From Clostridium sp. (lineage in GTDB: Bacteria > Bacillota > Clostridia > Clostridiales > Clostridiaceae): a stretch of DNA of 45,412 nucleotides. Shown piece by piece: positions 35,881 through 45,020 of the stretch; within the stretch, counting starts at the first letter, position 1, and the number at the start of each line of letters is the position of its first letter. The notes below the pieces were generated by a model. That model saw nothing but the letters and a program-made list of their open reading frames with translations. It was not told the DNA's origin and did not search any database. Both the position numbers and the translations under genes were made by a program. The stretch covers positions 1 to 45,412 of the forward strand of contig JAQUXS010000012.1 of assembly GCA_028692255.1 (NCBI GenBank), written 5' to 3'.

Positions 35881-36945
35881 ATGCAAACTTTGAATATTGC
35901 TTTTTACACATTTAAAAGGTCAATGAATAACAAGAATATAGTTTTTAAAGTTATATTTTTTGATATACTTTTAATATTAATTACCGGTTTTTCACTAAAA
36001 ACAAGTTATGAAACACCTAATTGGGAAACTCAACAAATAAGTGTATACAGTAATGATTATGATTTTAAGAACTTTAAGTCTTTTATAAATTCTAGTCCAA
36101 TTTATAAAAAATACATAAAAGTTAAACAAGTTAAATCAAAAGCTGCAGGTATAGAAGGTTCTAAGGGTGAGGAAAATGGTGAGTGTATTGAAATAAAAAA
36201 TGGACAAGTAAAAAGTTTTTATGTATATATGACAGATTTGTTTACAAGATCTATTGCTAAGGATGCAGTGAATGATTATAAATACAATCAAAGTAAGGCT
36301 CAAAATTTAAAGGGATCTTTTACAGGAGAACATTCTATTGATCTTAAAAAGGAAACTTTTGATTCCTTTGGATTTTATTCAGTTACTATGCTTGTTATGA
36401 TAATCTTATATGATTCTAAATATGGAGTAAATATTATTGAAGAAGAATATAGCAGTGATTTTTTTAGGATTAGTTGTATTCCTGTAAATAGAAATAAAAT
36501 TATTTTAGGAAAAATCATTGGAAGTACGGCTGTGGTTTTCTTACAGGGAATAGCAATAGCTATTTTTGCAAAAATACTTTGTAAAACAAACTGGAATAAT
36601 AATTGGTTAAATAATATGTTAGCTATTTTTGTATTTGCATTTTTTTCTATAAACATGGGTGCTTTTACAAAATCAGTTGTTAAAGACAAAAAAGTTGCAC
36701 TAAATATTACCAATATATTAATACCAGTTTTTACGTTTATAGCAGGAGGATATATTCCTCAACAATATTTAGGTGATGAAATAATGAGAGTGGCACCACT
36801 TTCCCCAAGTTATGCAGTGCAAAATATTATATTTAACAATATATATGGATTTAAGGCTAACGAGCAGTTATATTACAGCGAACTTTTAATAATAAGTTTT
36901 GTTTTGCTTTTAGGAACAATGATTTTTAAAAGGAGGCAAGCATAG
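35881..36945 (+). CDS. ABC-2 permease, LnrM-like (copy 1)
   Basis: 354 residues. One N-terminal helix, a ~130-residue extracytoplasmic segment, then five to six C-terminal helices including IPVFTFIAGGYIPQQYLGDE. This is the ABC2_membrane_3 layout. It aligns with the permease at 40847 (both have SFGFYSVTM/IDYYAVTMLV before helix 2 and the FxxGGY motif), so this is the first permease of the pair. It starts 10 bases after the ATPase with AGAGGTGG ahead, and the next gene overlaps its stop. Confidence 0.85.
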   Translation: MQTLNIAFYTFKRSMNNKNIVFKVIFFDILLILITGFSLKTSYETPNWETQQISVYSNDYDFKNFKSFINSSPIYKKYIKVKQVKSKAAGIEGSKGEENGECIEIKNGQVKSFYVYMTDLFTRSIAKDAVNDYKYNQSKAQNLKGSFTGEHSIDLKKETFDSFGFYSVTMLVMIILYDSKYGVNIIEEEYSSDFFRISCIPVNRNKIILGKIIGSTAVVFLQGIAIAIFAKILCKTNWNNNWLNNMLAIFVFAFFSINMGAFTKSVVKDKKVALNITNILIPVFTFIAGGYIPQQYLGDEIMRVAPLSPSYAVQNIIFNNIYGFKANEQLYYSELLIISFVLLLGTMIFKRRQA

Positions 36946-38051
36946 TGGAGATTTTTATATACAATATAAAAAGAATGTACAAAAAGAAATACAGTATTAT
37001 AGCCACTATGGTTCTTCCCATTATTATATTTTTAGTAAGCATTAACATTTCAAATTTTGGTATATTAACTGCAAAGATTGCTATTATTGATAATGATAAA
37101 ACAGCAGTAACAGATAAAATGGGAAAGGAATTGAAAAAATCCTATGGCAGTGAAAAAGTAGATAAAAATGATATTTTTGATGCATTGAAAACCCAAAAAG
37201 TAAAATGCGTTATAGTAATAGATAGAGGTTTTACAAATGAAGTTATTAAAGGTCAGCATCCTAAAATAAAGGTTTACGGTGATAAAGATTCAAATCTTCA
37301 AAAATCCATTGAATACTATATAAATAGCTACTTGAAAAATGTAAAGGCAATAGCTATTAAAGCCAAGGGTAGTAATAGTGAATTTAAAAGTGAATTTGAA
37401 AAATTTTCAGTGAAAACAAAATATATAAATGCTTATGAAACTTATAAAAAAGGGGAAAGAAATGTTAAAATTGCATATTCGTTTTTAATTATGTTTTTAC
37501 TTTTTAGTTCTATAAATTTTGCGAATATAATTTTTGATAATAAAGAAAGACTGAAGAAATCAAGGATAGCGTTTTTACCAATAACAATTAAGAGTTATAT
37601 GTTTCAGTGTACATTAAATTTATTTATTTTAGAATTTATTGAGGCAATGGTTTTATTTGCAGTCACCATTATAGTTTATAATGAAATTATAATTCCATAT
37701 GTCTGGATTTTATTTTTAATATTTAGTGTATTCTCAATTACAGCCATTTCATTTGGAATGTTTGCGAATTCTTTAACTTCAAAATACGGTAGTTCAAATG
37801 TTGCTATTTATATGATTGTAATTCCTATGTGTATGCTAGGAGGATGTTTTTGGGATATAAGTAGTATGCCTCTTAGTCTTAGATATATAGGGTATTTTAT
37901 ACCTACAACTTGGATTGTAGATTCAATATATACTGTTTTTCAAAATGAAGCTAGTGTTAGCTCTATTGCTGTAGATTTAGTTGTAATGAGTTTATTTAGT
38001 TTGGTATTTTTCTTAATGGGCATGTTAACTCAAAATGATATAGTAGATTGA
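36945..38051 (+). CDS. ABC-2 permease, LnrN-like (copy 1)
   Basis: 368 residues. An N-terminal helix (YSIIATMVLPIIIFLVSI), extracytoplasmic region with IAIIDNDKTAVTDKMGKEL, then C-terminal helices with MCMLGGCFWDISSMPLSLRYIGYFIPTTW read across helix 5 and loop. Its counterpart at 41980 has AMIGGCFWPRDMM and FVPPTWAL at the same place. GTG start overlaps the preceding TAG by one base, behind AAGGAGG. The kinase gene follows 18 bases later, so the first exporter and the two-component genes are probably one operon. Confidence 0.85.
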   Translation: MEIFIYNIKRMYKKKYSIIATMVLPIIIFLVSINISNFGILTAKIAIIDNDKTAVTDKMGKELKKSYGSEKVDKNDIFDALKTQKVKCVIVIDRGFTNEVIKGQHPKIKVYGDKDSNLQKSIEYYINSYLKNVKAIAIKAKGSNSEFKSEFEKFSVKTKYINAYETYKKGERNVKIAYSFLIMFLLFSSINFANIIFDNKERLKKSRIAFLPITIKSYMFQCTLNLFILEFIEAMVLFAVTIIVYNEIIIPYVWILFLIFSVFSITAISFGMFANSLTSKYGSSNVAIYMIVIPMCMLGGCFWDISSMPLSLRYIGYFIPTTWIVDSIYTVFQNEASVSSIAVDLVVMSLFSLVFFLMGMLTQNDIVD

Positions 38052-38069
38052 TTAAAGAAAGAGGTATTT

Positions 38070-39182
38070 ATGGGTGAAAAATATAAAATTAGTTACATAT
38101 TAAAAACTTTATTTTTCTCTTATTTTTTAATTGAGATATTGATGAATAGGGAAATAAATAATGAAATAGTTATATTATTTTTAATCAATGTTTCAATTTG
38201 CATTGTAAAAGAAAGATTTAATTCATCAATTTATGTATCTTTAATTGAGTTTGTTTTTATAACATTTTGTGTTTATATCTATAGGGATTTTGAAGTTTTG
38301 TATATGATTAGTATATATGATTTTATATATGAAGGTTGTTATGGTGGACTTGTTGCAGTTGCTTTATGTAGTATTTATTTTTATAGAGGTAATAACATAC
38401 ATATGTTATATATATATATAATGGTTGCAATAATAGCTTATTTATTAAAATGTATAAAAAATAAACAAAATGAATTTAGAAATACAATCGATAATGAAAG
38501 AAGACTTAGATATGAACTTGAAAAAACTAAGGCAGAGCTTTTAAAATCATCTATGGAGGCGGTACATATTGCAGAGGTAAAAGAGAGAAATAGAATAGCT
38601 AGGAATATACATGATAATGTTGGACACAGCATTGCAGGGATATTTATGCAGCTTCAAGTTGTTAAAAAGCTTTACGGTAAAGATGATGAAAAGGTAGAAA
38701 AGATTCTATCGCAAAGTATTAATGGTCTTTCAAATTCATTAAAAGTACTTAGAGATACCGTTCATAATATAAAGCCAAATGAAAATATTGGCATAGAATA
38801 TATAGAAAAAATAATTAAAGACTTTGTGTTTTGCAAAGTAAAATTTAATTACAGTGGCGATACAAGTTTAATATCTGCTGTTAACATGGAGATTATAGCT
38901 ACAAATGTAAAAGAGGCACTTACTAATGTTTCTAAGTATTCAAGGGCAACTAAAGTTGAAATAAGGTTGGACTTAAATGAAAAATATATTAGATTATTTA
39001 TAAAAGATAATGGCATAGGAGCCCCTAATATGCGTTATGGACTTGGACTTAGTGGAATGGAAGAGAGAGTTAAAAACGTAGGGGGAAACATTTCTATAAG
39101 TTCAGAAAATGGATTCCTCATAGTCTGTATACTGCCAATTTTAAAAAATAGGGGGGAAGATTTTGAAACTTCTAATAGTTGA
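38070..39182 (+). CDS. NarL-family sensor histidine kinase, LnrJ-like
   Basis: 370 residues. About five membrane helices fill the first ~130 residues with hardly any outside loop, so the signal is probably sensed within the membrane. A coiled linker leads to a HisKA_3 domain (VKERNRIARNIHDNVGHS, phosphorylated H181) and an HATPase_c domain with NVKEALTNVSKYS (N box) and DNGIGAP/GLGLSGMEERV (G boxes). The partner is the response regulator gene overlapping its end by 20 bases. Layout fits DesK/LiaS/LnrJ-type kinases. Confidence 0.92.
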   Translation: MGEKYKISYILKTLFFSYFLIEILMNREINNEIVILFLINVSICIVKERFNSSIYVSLIEFVFITFCVYIYRDFEVLYMISIYDFIYEGCYGGLVAVALCSIYFYRGNNIHMLYIYIMVAIIAYLLKCIKNKQNEFRNTIDNERRLRYELEKTKAELLKSSMEAVHIAEVKERNRIARNIHDNVGHSIAGIFMQLQVVKKLYGKDDEKVEKILSQSINGLSNSLKVLRDTVHNIKPNENIGIEYIEKIIKDFVFCKVKFNYSGDTSLISAVNMEIIATNVKEALTNVSKYSRATKVEIRLDLNEKYIRLFIKDNGIGAPNMRYGLGLSGMEERVKNVGGNISISSENGFLIVCILPILKNRGEDFETSNS

Positions 39183-39786
39183 TGATGATGCACTAATAAG
39201 GGAAAGTCTAAGTATTCTTTTAAATATGGAAAATGACATAGAAGTCGTTGGTACTGCTTCAAATGGAAAAGAAGCTTGTGAATTATGTTCTAAGCTTAGT
39301 CCAGAGATTGTACTTATGGATGTAAGAATGCCTATTATGGATGGAGTACTTGGAACAAAATATATAAAAGCTCAGTTCCAGGATATAAAAGTTGTTATAT
39401 TGACAACCTTTAAAGATGATGAATATATAAAAGAGGCTCTTAAAAATGGAGCGGAAGGGTACATTTTAAAAAATCAGACTTCTGATAGTATAGCAGAAAG
39501 TTTAAAAGCAGTTATTAAAGGAAATATGGTTTTTGAAAAAAATGTAGCACAAAAAATATCATCTCTTATAAAAAGTGAATCTAAAAAGACTCCTGGTGAC
39601 TACAAGCTTACATCAAGAGAGTTTGATATAATTTCACTTGTTGGAGAGGGAATGTCCAACAAAGAAATTGCAGCTAAGCTTTACCTTGGAGAAGGTACTG
39701 TAAGGAATTATATTACAAACCTTTTGGAAAAGCTTAATTTAAGGGATAGAACACAACTTGCAATATTTTATATTAAAAATTTCTAA
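39163..39786 (+). CDS. NarL/LuxR-type response regulator, LnrK-like
   Basis: 207 residues. Receiver domain with D7-D9 acidic pocket, phospho-acceptor D53 (IVLMDVRMP), T in LTTF and K in YILKNQ, followed by a LuxR-type HTH (LTSREFDIISLVGEGMSNKEIA, AAKLYLGEGTVRNYITNLLEKL). TTG start inside the kinase gene, behind GGGGGG. It most likely activates the second exporter, which starts 110 bases downstream after a dyad, and perhaps the first. Confidence 0.94.
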   Translation: MKLLIVDDDALIRESLSILLNMENDIEVVGTASNGKEACELCSKLSPEIVLMDVRMPIMDGVLGTKYIKAQFQDIKVVILTTFKDDEYIKEALKNGAEGYILKNQTSDSIAESLKAVIKGNMVFEKNVAQKISSLIKSESKKTPGDYKLTSREFDIISLVGEGMSNKEIAAKLYLGEGTVRNYITNLLEKLNLRDRTQLAIFYIKNF

Positions 39787-39796
39787 AGTCTTCTTG

Positions 39797-39808
39797 TGAC
39801 AAATGTCA
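39797..39808 (+). promoter_or_regulatory. Candidate response-regulator site ahead of the second exporter
   Basis: TGACA-AA-TGTCA, within CTTGTGACAAATGTCATG, ~95 bases before the ATPase start. NarL-family regulators such as DesR and LiaR use dyads of this size. A CTGTAA element occurs nearby (39822-39827) and also ahead of the first exporter (34875-34880). No convincing -10 box was found. Confidence 0.45.
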
Positions 39809-39901
39809 TGTCTATTTGTGCTGTAAATCACTATTTTAAAGAATTGAAATTCGATATCATATACTTAAGCAATTATTCTAATAAAGTAAAGGAGAATGTG
39901 T

Positions 39902-40834
39902 ATGATACTTGAAATAAAGAACCTTCAAAAAAAATATAAAGACTTTACAGCTGTCAGTAATTTTAACTTAGAAGTTAAAGAAGGAGATATATATGGGCTT
40001 TTAGGACCAAATGGGGCTGGAAAATCAACAACTATAAATATGATAACGGGTATAACAAAATTAAGCGGTGGTCAAATAAAAGTGTTTGGACTTGACCTTG
40101 ATAAAAATGAAACAGAGATAAAGAAGAATATAGGTGTTGTACCCCAGGACATTGCAGTTTTTGATGAGTTCTCTGCTTATGAAAATGTAAGCTTCTTTGG
40201 AAAGCTAAATGGACTTAGAGGAAGTCTTTTAAAGGAAAGAATCAAAGAAGCGCTGGATTTCACCGAACTTTGGGATAGAAGAAAAGACAAGCCTGGACAA
40301 TATTCAGGGGGAATGCAAAGAAGGCTTAATATTGCCTGCGCTATAGTTTCAAGACCTAAACTTATAATAATGGATGAACCTACTGTTGGAATTGATCCAC
40401 AGTCAAGGAATCATATACTTGAGTCAGTAAAAAAACTCAATAGTATGGGATCAACTATAATTTATACTTCACACTACATGGAGGAAATAGAAGTACTTTG
40501 CAATAAAATTACTATAATGGATAACGGTAAGGAAATAGCAACGGGAACCAACGAAGAACTTAAAGAACTTATTTTAAATGATGAAAGAATTGATATGGAG
40601 CTTTCATTTGTAGATGATAAGCTGATTAGTGAAATTAAAGGTATAGATGGCGTTAAGGACTGTGAAGTAGATGGAAATTCAATAGTTGTTATTTCAAATA
40701 AAAGCAGTGAAAATATAGGTGCAATAACAGGAAAAATAATTGAAATGAAAAGAAAAATCATATCAGTAAATGCTGAAAAGCCTTCTCTTGAAAGAGTGTT
40801 CTTAACTCTAACAGGAAGAAAATTAAGGGATTAA
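39902..40834 (+). CDS. ABC transporter ATP-binding protein, LnrL-like (copy 2)
   Basis: 310 residues. Walker A GPNGAGKST, Q-loop VVPQDIAVFDE, signature YSGGMQRRLNIA, Walker B LIIMDEPTVGIDPQSR, H-loop YTSHYMEEIE. All motifs are canonical, unlike copy 1. ATG 39902 lies 6 bases behind AAAGGAG. The frame's GTG at 39896 lies inside that site. Position directly after a NarL-type two-component system and ahead of two permeases copies the Bacillus lnrJK-lnrLMN order (linearmycin resistance). Confidence 0.93.
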   Translation: MILEIKNLQKKYKDFTAVSNFNLEVKEGDIYGLLGPNGAGKSTTINMITGITKLSGGQIKVFGLDLDKNETEIKKNIGVVPQDIAVFDEFSAYENVSFFGKLNGLRGSLLKERIKEALDFTELWDRRKDKPGQYSGGMQRRLNIACAIVSRPKLIIMDEPTVGIDPQSRNHILESVKKLNSMGSTIIYTSHYMEEIEVLCNKITIMDNGKEIATGTNEELKELILNDERIDMELSFVDDKLISEIKGIDGVKDCEVDGNSIVVISNKSSENIGAITGKIIEMKRKIISVNAEKPSLERVFLTLTGRKLRD

Positions 40835-40846
40835 GGGGGGCTTTAA

Positions 40847-41983
40847 ATGAATGCTTTTTATATAGCTTTAAGTTTGATAAAAATAAAGCTTAGAGACAAG
40901 AAAACTTTATTTTTAAACCTTCTTTTTCCTATTGTTCTTGTAATGATTCTTGGAAGCGCTCTTAAAAGTGCAGATGCATTTTCTGTTCAAGATTTAGGTA
41001 AGACCAAAATATGTTACTTAAATAGTGACAATAAGGACATGTCAAAGAGTTTTGATGAGTTTTTGAAAAATAAAAGTATAAAAGAAATAATTACCGCAAA
41101 AAATGTTAAAAGTGTTTCTGAGGGAAAAAAATTAGTCAATGACGAAAGTTCAGATGCTTTTATATATATAGATAAAAATTATTCCAAAAACATTGATAGT
41201 GATAAAAAGGGAAAAATAAGTATTTATGAAACAAAAACTAATACAGTTAGAAATGCTATAGTTGAAAGTTTAGTAGACAGCTATAATACAGGAGCTAATA
41301 CTGTAATGACAGCTTCTAAAATAGCTATGGCAAGGGAACAATATATTTCTAGAGATAATATTAAGGAGCAGTATTTAAATATTGATGGCAAAACTCCAGG
41401 TTCCATAGATTATTATGCTGTAACTATGCTTGTGCTTACAATAATGTACGGTGCACTATACAGTGTTAGTGACTTAAAGCAAATGTTCTATGATAATGTT
41501 GGAAGAAGGATAAAGACAACAAGGACAAATGTTTTCCAGCATATAATAGGAATATTAAGTTCAGAAGTAATATTTCTTATGATTGAATGTGGTATTTTTG
41601 TATTGTTTACTAAGTATGTTTATGGTTGTAACTGGGGAAGTAATCCATTAAAAATAGCTTTAATATTCTTTGCATTATCATGTATTGCTACAGCATTGGG
41701 AATAATGGTAGGGGTTATCTTTAAAGATGATAAAAAAGCAAGTGGAATTGTTCAAATTGCTATACCAATACTCACTTTTGTATCAGGAGGATACTACAAA
41801 ATAGTTCTTGCTAATACAGATTTTTTAAAGTATGTTCCAAGCTATCTTGCACAAACTGCATTATTTAATACCATTTACAAGGATTCAAGTGTTATAGCTA
41901 ACAATTATATAATAACAATGTTTGTAATGTCAGCTGTAATGTTTGTAATAGCAGCTTTTGTAGGAAGGAGGAGAACAGTATGA
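40847..41983 (+). CDS. ABC-2 permease, LnrM-like (copy 2)
   Basis: 378 residues. N-terminal helix (LFLNLLFPIVLVMILGSAL), extracytoplasmic part with KTKICYLNSDNKDMSKSF, then six C-terminal helices containing IPILTFVSGGYYKIVL. Paralogue of the gene at 35881. ATG behind AAGGGGGG, 12 bases after the ATPase; the stop overlaps the next gene by 4 bases (ATGA), implying coupled translation. Confidence 0.88.
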   Translation: MNAFYIALSLIKIKLRDKKTLFLNLLFPIVLVMILGSALKSADAFSVQDLGKTKICYLNSDNKDMSKSFDEFLKNKSIKEIITAKNVKSVSEGKKLVNDESSDAFIYIDKNYSKNIDSDKKGKISIYETKTNTVRNAIVESLVDSYNTGANTVMTASKIAMAREQYISRDNIKEQYLNIDGKTPGSIDYYAVTMLVLTIMYGALYSVSDLKQMFYDNVGRRIKTTRTNVFQHIIGILSSEVIFLMIECGIFVLFTKYVYGCNWGSNPLKIALIFFALSCIATALGIMVGVIFKDDKKASGIVQIAIPILTFVSGGYYKIVLANTDFLKYVPSYLAQTALFNTIYKDSSVIANNYIITMFVMSAVMFVIAAFVGRRRTV

Positions 41984-43095
41984 CAATATTTTTAAATAAT
42001 CTCAAAAGAATATTTACTAAGAAAAGCAATTTTATAATTATGTTTGTAGTTCCAATAGCTTTTATAGTTATGATTTCAGTAAGTATGAATTCCCAGTCTA
42101 GTAGTGGGGGCCTTGACATTGGATTTGTGGATAATGACAATACAAAGTTAACTAGAATGCTGGAGAAAAGTCTAGAACAAAAGGGAAATATTCATATAAT
42201 TTCTAAAAAAGATATAAAAGATATGCTTATAAACAAGAAAATTGATACAGCAGTAGTTATTAATAAGGGCTTCACTGAAAAAATATTGGATAATAAAAAT
42301 GAAGAAGACATCAATATGTATGGGATGAAGGGTAGTAGCAATGATTCTTCTATTAAATATTTTATAAATAGTTTTTCAAATGCAGCGCAAGATATATCAA
42401 AGGCATCTAAAGGTGACCAGACTAAATTTTATACTGGAATAAAAGATTACGAGAAAGGTAACTTTACTTCAACTGTCAGCTATAGTGATGGAAAAAAGCT
42501 TCAGGAGGAGGCATCAACTGAGTCCATAGGTTTTTTAGTTATGAGTATGTTATATTTAAGTAATATGATGACAATTATTATTTTAAAGGACAAGGAATCT
42601 GGAGTTTATAAGAGAATACTTGCAAATGGAATAAGAAAATCACAGTATATGTTTCAAAACATAGCAAGTTTTATATTTGTGCTTATGTTCCAAACATTGG
42701 TGATACTATTAATAATGAAGAATATCGTTCACAGTGATTTAGGTCCGTCAGTATTTAATCTGTTTGTTGTCCTCTCAGTGTTTGGAGTTACATGTGTTGC
42801 ACTTGGAGTAGCAATTAGTAGTTTAAGCAAAAATTTAAGGCAGGCTAATGCAGCCTTAGGATTTATAACTACACCTATAGCAATGATAGGTGGTTGTTTT
42901 TGGCCAAGAGATATGATGGGTGCAACACTTAAAAATATATCAAATTTTGTTCCTCCAACTTGGGCACTTGAAGCAGCGCAAAAAGTTATAAGTGGAAGTT
43001 CTATTGTGGATGTGTCAAAGGAACTGTCTATTGTAATTATTTTTGCAATTGTATTTTTTATAATAAGCAGCTTTAAAAAATTTGAAGTGGAATAG
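41980..43095 (+). CDS. ABC-2 permease, LnrN-like (copy 2)
   Basis: 371 residues. N-terminal helix (SNFIIMFVVPIAFIVMISVS), extracytoplasmic part with LDIGFVDNDNTKLTRMLEKS, then C-terminal helices with TPIAMIGGCFWPRDMM and FVPPTWALEAA. Paralogue of the gene at 36945. Completes the second exporter. ATG behind AGGAGG, overlapping the previous stop by 4 bases. Confidence 0.88.
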   Translation: MTIFLNNLKRIFTKKSNFIIMFVVPIAFIVMISVSMNSQSSSGGLDIGFVDNDNTKLTRMLEKSLEQKGNIHIISKKDIKDMLINKKIDTAVVINKGFTEKILDNKNEEDINMYGMKGSSNDSSIKYFINSFSNAAQDISKASKGDQTKFYTGIKDYEKGNFTSTVSYSDGKKLQEEASTESIGFLVMSMLYLSNMMTIIILKDKESGVYKRILANGIRKSQYMFQNIASFIFVLMFQTLVILLIMKNIVHSDLGPSVFNLFVVLSVFGVTCVALGVAISSLSKNLRQANAALGFITTPIAMIGGCFWPRDMMGATLKNISNFVPPTWALEAAQKVISGSSIVDVSKELSIVIIFAIVFFIISSFKKFEVE

Positions 43096-43140
43096 AAAAA
43101 ATAGCAATATGTGAAACTTTAATGCCGAATAATCTACATT

Positions 43141-43179
43141 AAAAAAATGGGCTTCCTCACTAAATAAGTGTGGAAGCCC
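43141..43179 (-). terminator. Terminator between the exporter operon and hydA
   Basis: GGGCTTCC (43149-43156) pairs with GGAAGCCC (43172-43179), with CAC/GTG extending it. On the minus strand U7 follows, so it mainly serves hydA; on the plus strand TATACTTTTATT gives a weaker stop. Confidence 0.88.
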
Positions 43180-43192
43180 TATACTTTTATTA

Positions 43193-44913
43193 TTATTTTT
43201 TATATGTCAGGTGCAGATATTTGTGAGCAAGTTCACCGCCAGGCTGTCCAAAATAAGTTTCGTACATTTTTATTATGGCAGGATTTTCATGCGATTTTCT
43301 CTTAGGAAGAAGATGCTCATCCTGATTATATAAAACAGAAGCTCTAAGTTTTCTGTAATCTATATTTTCTCTATCCAAAGCGTTTACATGAGGTTGCCCA
43401 CCACCATTTATACATCCGCCAGGGCAAGCCATAACTTCTATAAAGTGATATTGTTTTTCGTTTATCTTGCCTGATTTTACAAAATCAAAGAAACTAGCAG
43501 CACCGTTTATAACAGCGATGTTATAGTTTTCACCTGAAATCTTAATGGAAGCTTCTTTTATGTTTTTAAAGCCTCTTACTTCTTTATATTCAATGTCTTC
43601 AAGTTCTTTATTTTCTGCAAGATCTTTTGTTGTTCTAAGAGCAGCTTCCATGACTCCGCCTGTTGCACCAAAAATAGCACCAGCGCCACTGTACATGCCC
43701 ATAGCAGGATCAACTTCACTGTCTTCTAAATCCTTAAATTTTATTTTTGCATCTTTTATCATTTTTGCAAGTTCTCTTGTTGTAATACATGCATCTATAT
43801 TTCTTATACCGTCGTTTTCCATTTGTGGAAGTTCTGCTTCATATTTCTTATCATTGCAGGGCATTACAGTGACAGTATAAATATTTTTAGGGTCAAGACC
43901 AGTTATTTTAGGATAGTAGGTCTTTGTTGCAGCACCAAATATCTGCTGTGGTGATTTCGCAGAGGATAGGTTTTTAAGAAGTTCAGGATAATAATTCTGT
44001 GCAAGTCTAACCCATCCAGGGCAGCATGATGTGAACATAGGGAACGGACCTCCATTTTTAATTCTTTCAATTAATTCTGTGGATTCCTCCATTATTGTCA
44101 TGTCTGCACCAAAGTTTATATCAAATATCTTGTCAAAACCTAACAGCCTAAGTGCCGTGTAAGTTTACCTGTTACATCTTTGCCAAAGCCCATATTAAAA
44201 AGTTCCCCCATTGCAGTTCTAATTGATGGAGCCATGGCAACTATAACGTGTTTATTTGGATCATTTAATGCTTCTGTTACTCTTTCAATATGAGACTTTT
44301 CTTTTAAGGCTGCAACTGGACATGCAATAACACATTGTCCACATAAAAGACAGGTAGAATCATCAAAGCACTTATCATCTACCATTCCAACTGCTCGTAC
44401 GCCATCTCTTTTTATAAATTGAATTGAGCAGGTTGAAGTGAACTTCTTACAAGCAGCAACACATCTTCCGCATAGAAGACATTTGCTTCTATCTAAAACT
44501 ATTGCATTGCTTCTTGAATCAACATAAGGAGTCTTATCTTTTGGTAAAAATGGTTTTGAAGCTCTTGCCTTAGTTTTTATAACGAGTTTTAAAAATTCAC
44601 AATTTTCTCTTCGAGGGCAAGGACCACATTTGAATTCATGCTTATCTAAAAGCATTGATATCCTTTTCTTAATTCTATCACTAGCAGCTTCCGATTTGGT
44701 ATTTATAACCATGCCTTCTTTTACTTTAGCAACACAAGATGCTAATACTTTTCCATTAGCTTCAACAAGGCACACTCCGCATTTACCAAAATTCCCACAA
44801 TCCTTTAAATAACATAGAGTTGGGATATATACGTTATTTTCTCTGGCTGTTTGTAAAATGGTATTATTTTCATCAGTTTGTACTTCTTTCCCATCTAAAA
44901 CTACTGTAATCAT
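43193..44913 (-). pseudogene. hydA: [FeFe] hydrogenase HydA, split by a one-base frameshift
   Basis: Two frames make one hydrogenase. The first (ATG 44913, stop 44140) has the [2Fe-2S] domain (C34, C45, C48, C60), the His/Cys cluster region and two 4Fe-4S ferredoxin motifs (CLLCGRCVAAC, CLLCGQCVIAC). The second carries the H-cluster motifs TSCCPGW, MPCNDKKYE and EVMACPGGCINGGGQP. The switch is at 44161-44162: one extra A there (AAA for AA, plus strand) restores GKLYTALRLLGFDKIFDINFG and a ~573-residue protein, the normal size. It would reduce protons with ferredoxin electrons to make H2. Start ATG 44913 has GGGG 9 bases ahead; the frame's 44952 start has no site. Confidence 0.9.
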
Positions 44914-44953
44914 ATTCATCATCCCCAAGTAAAAAATAATTAAATCCAACATA

Positions 44954-44978
44954 ATTATAACATATTTAAACGTTTAAA
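44954..44978 (-). promoter_or_regulatory. hydA promoter region with palindrome
   Basis: On the minus strand TATAAT (44959-44954) would give a start near 44947 and a ~34-base leader. A perfect 14-bp palindrome, TTTAAACGTTTAAA (44965-44978), fills the space between -10 and the weak -35 (TGGTTT), a position suited to a repressor. It does not match the Rex consensus TTGTTA-(6)-TAACAA. Confidence 0.5.
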
Positions 44979-45020
44979 CCACTGATATATCATCAATATA
45001 ATAATATAAATAGTAAAAAA

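Noticed and set aside
36375..36713. Long antisense open frames inside real genes (also 6034-6321, 13875-14252, 30312-30596, 43545-43880)
   Set aside because: They lie opposite recognised genes, show no family motifs and have no ribosome binding sites.
44101..44180. Programmed -1 frameshifting in hydA
   Set aside because: No X-XXY-YYZ slippery heptamer or clear downstream pseudoknot at the junction, and related HydA proteins are encoded in one frame.
44965..44978. Rex site in the hydA promoter
   Set aside because: The palindrome lacks TTGTTA/TAACAA half-sites.
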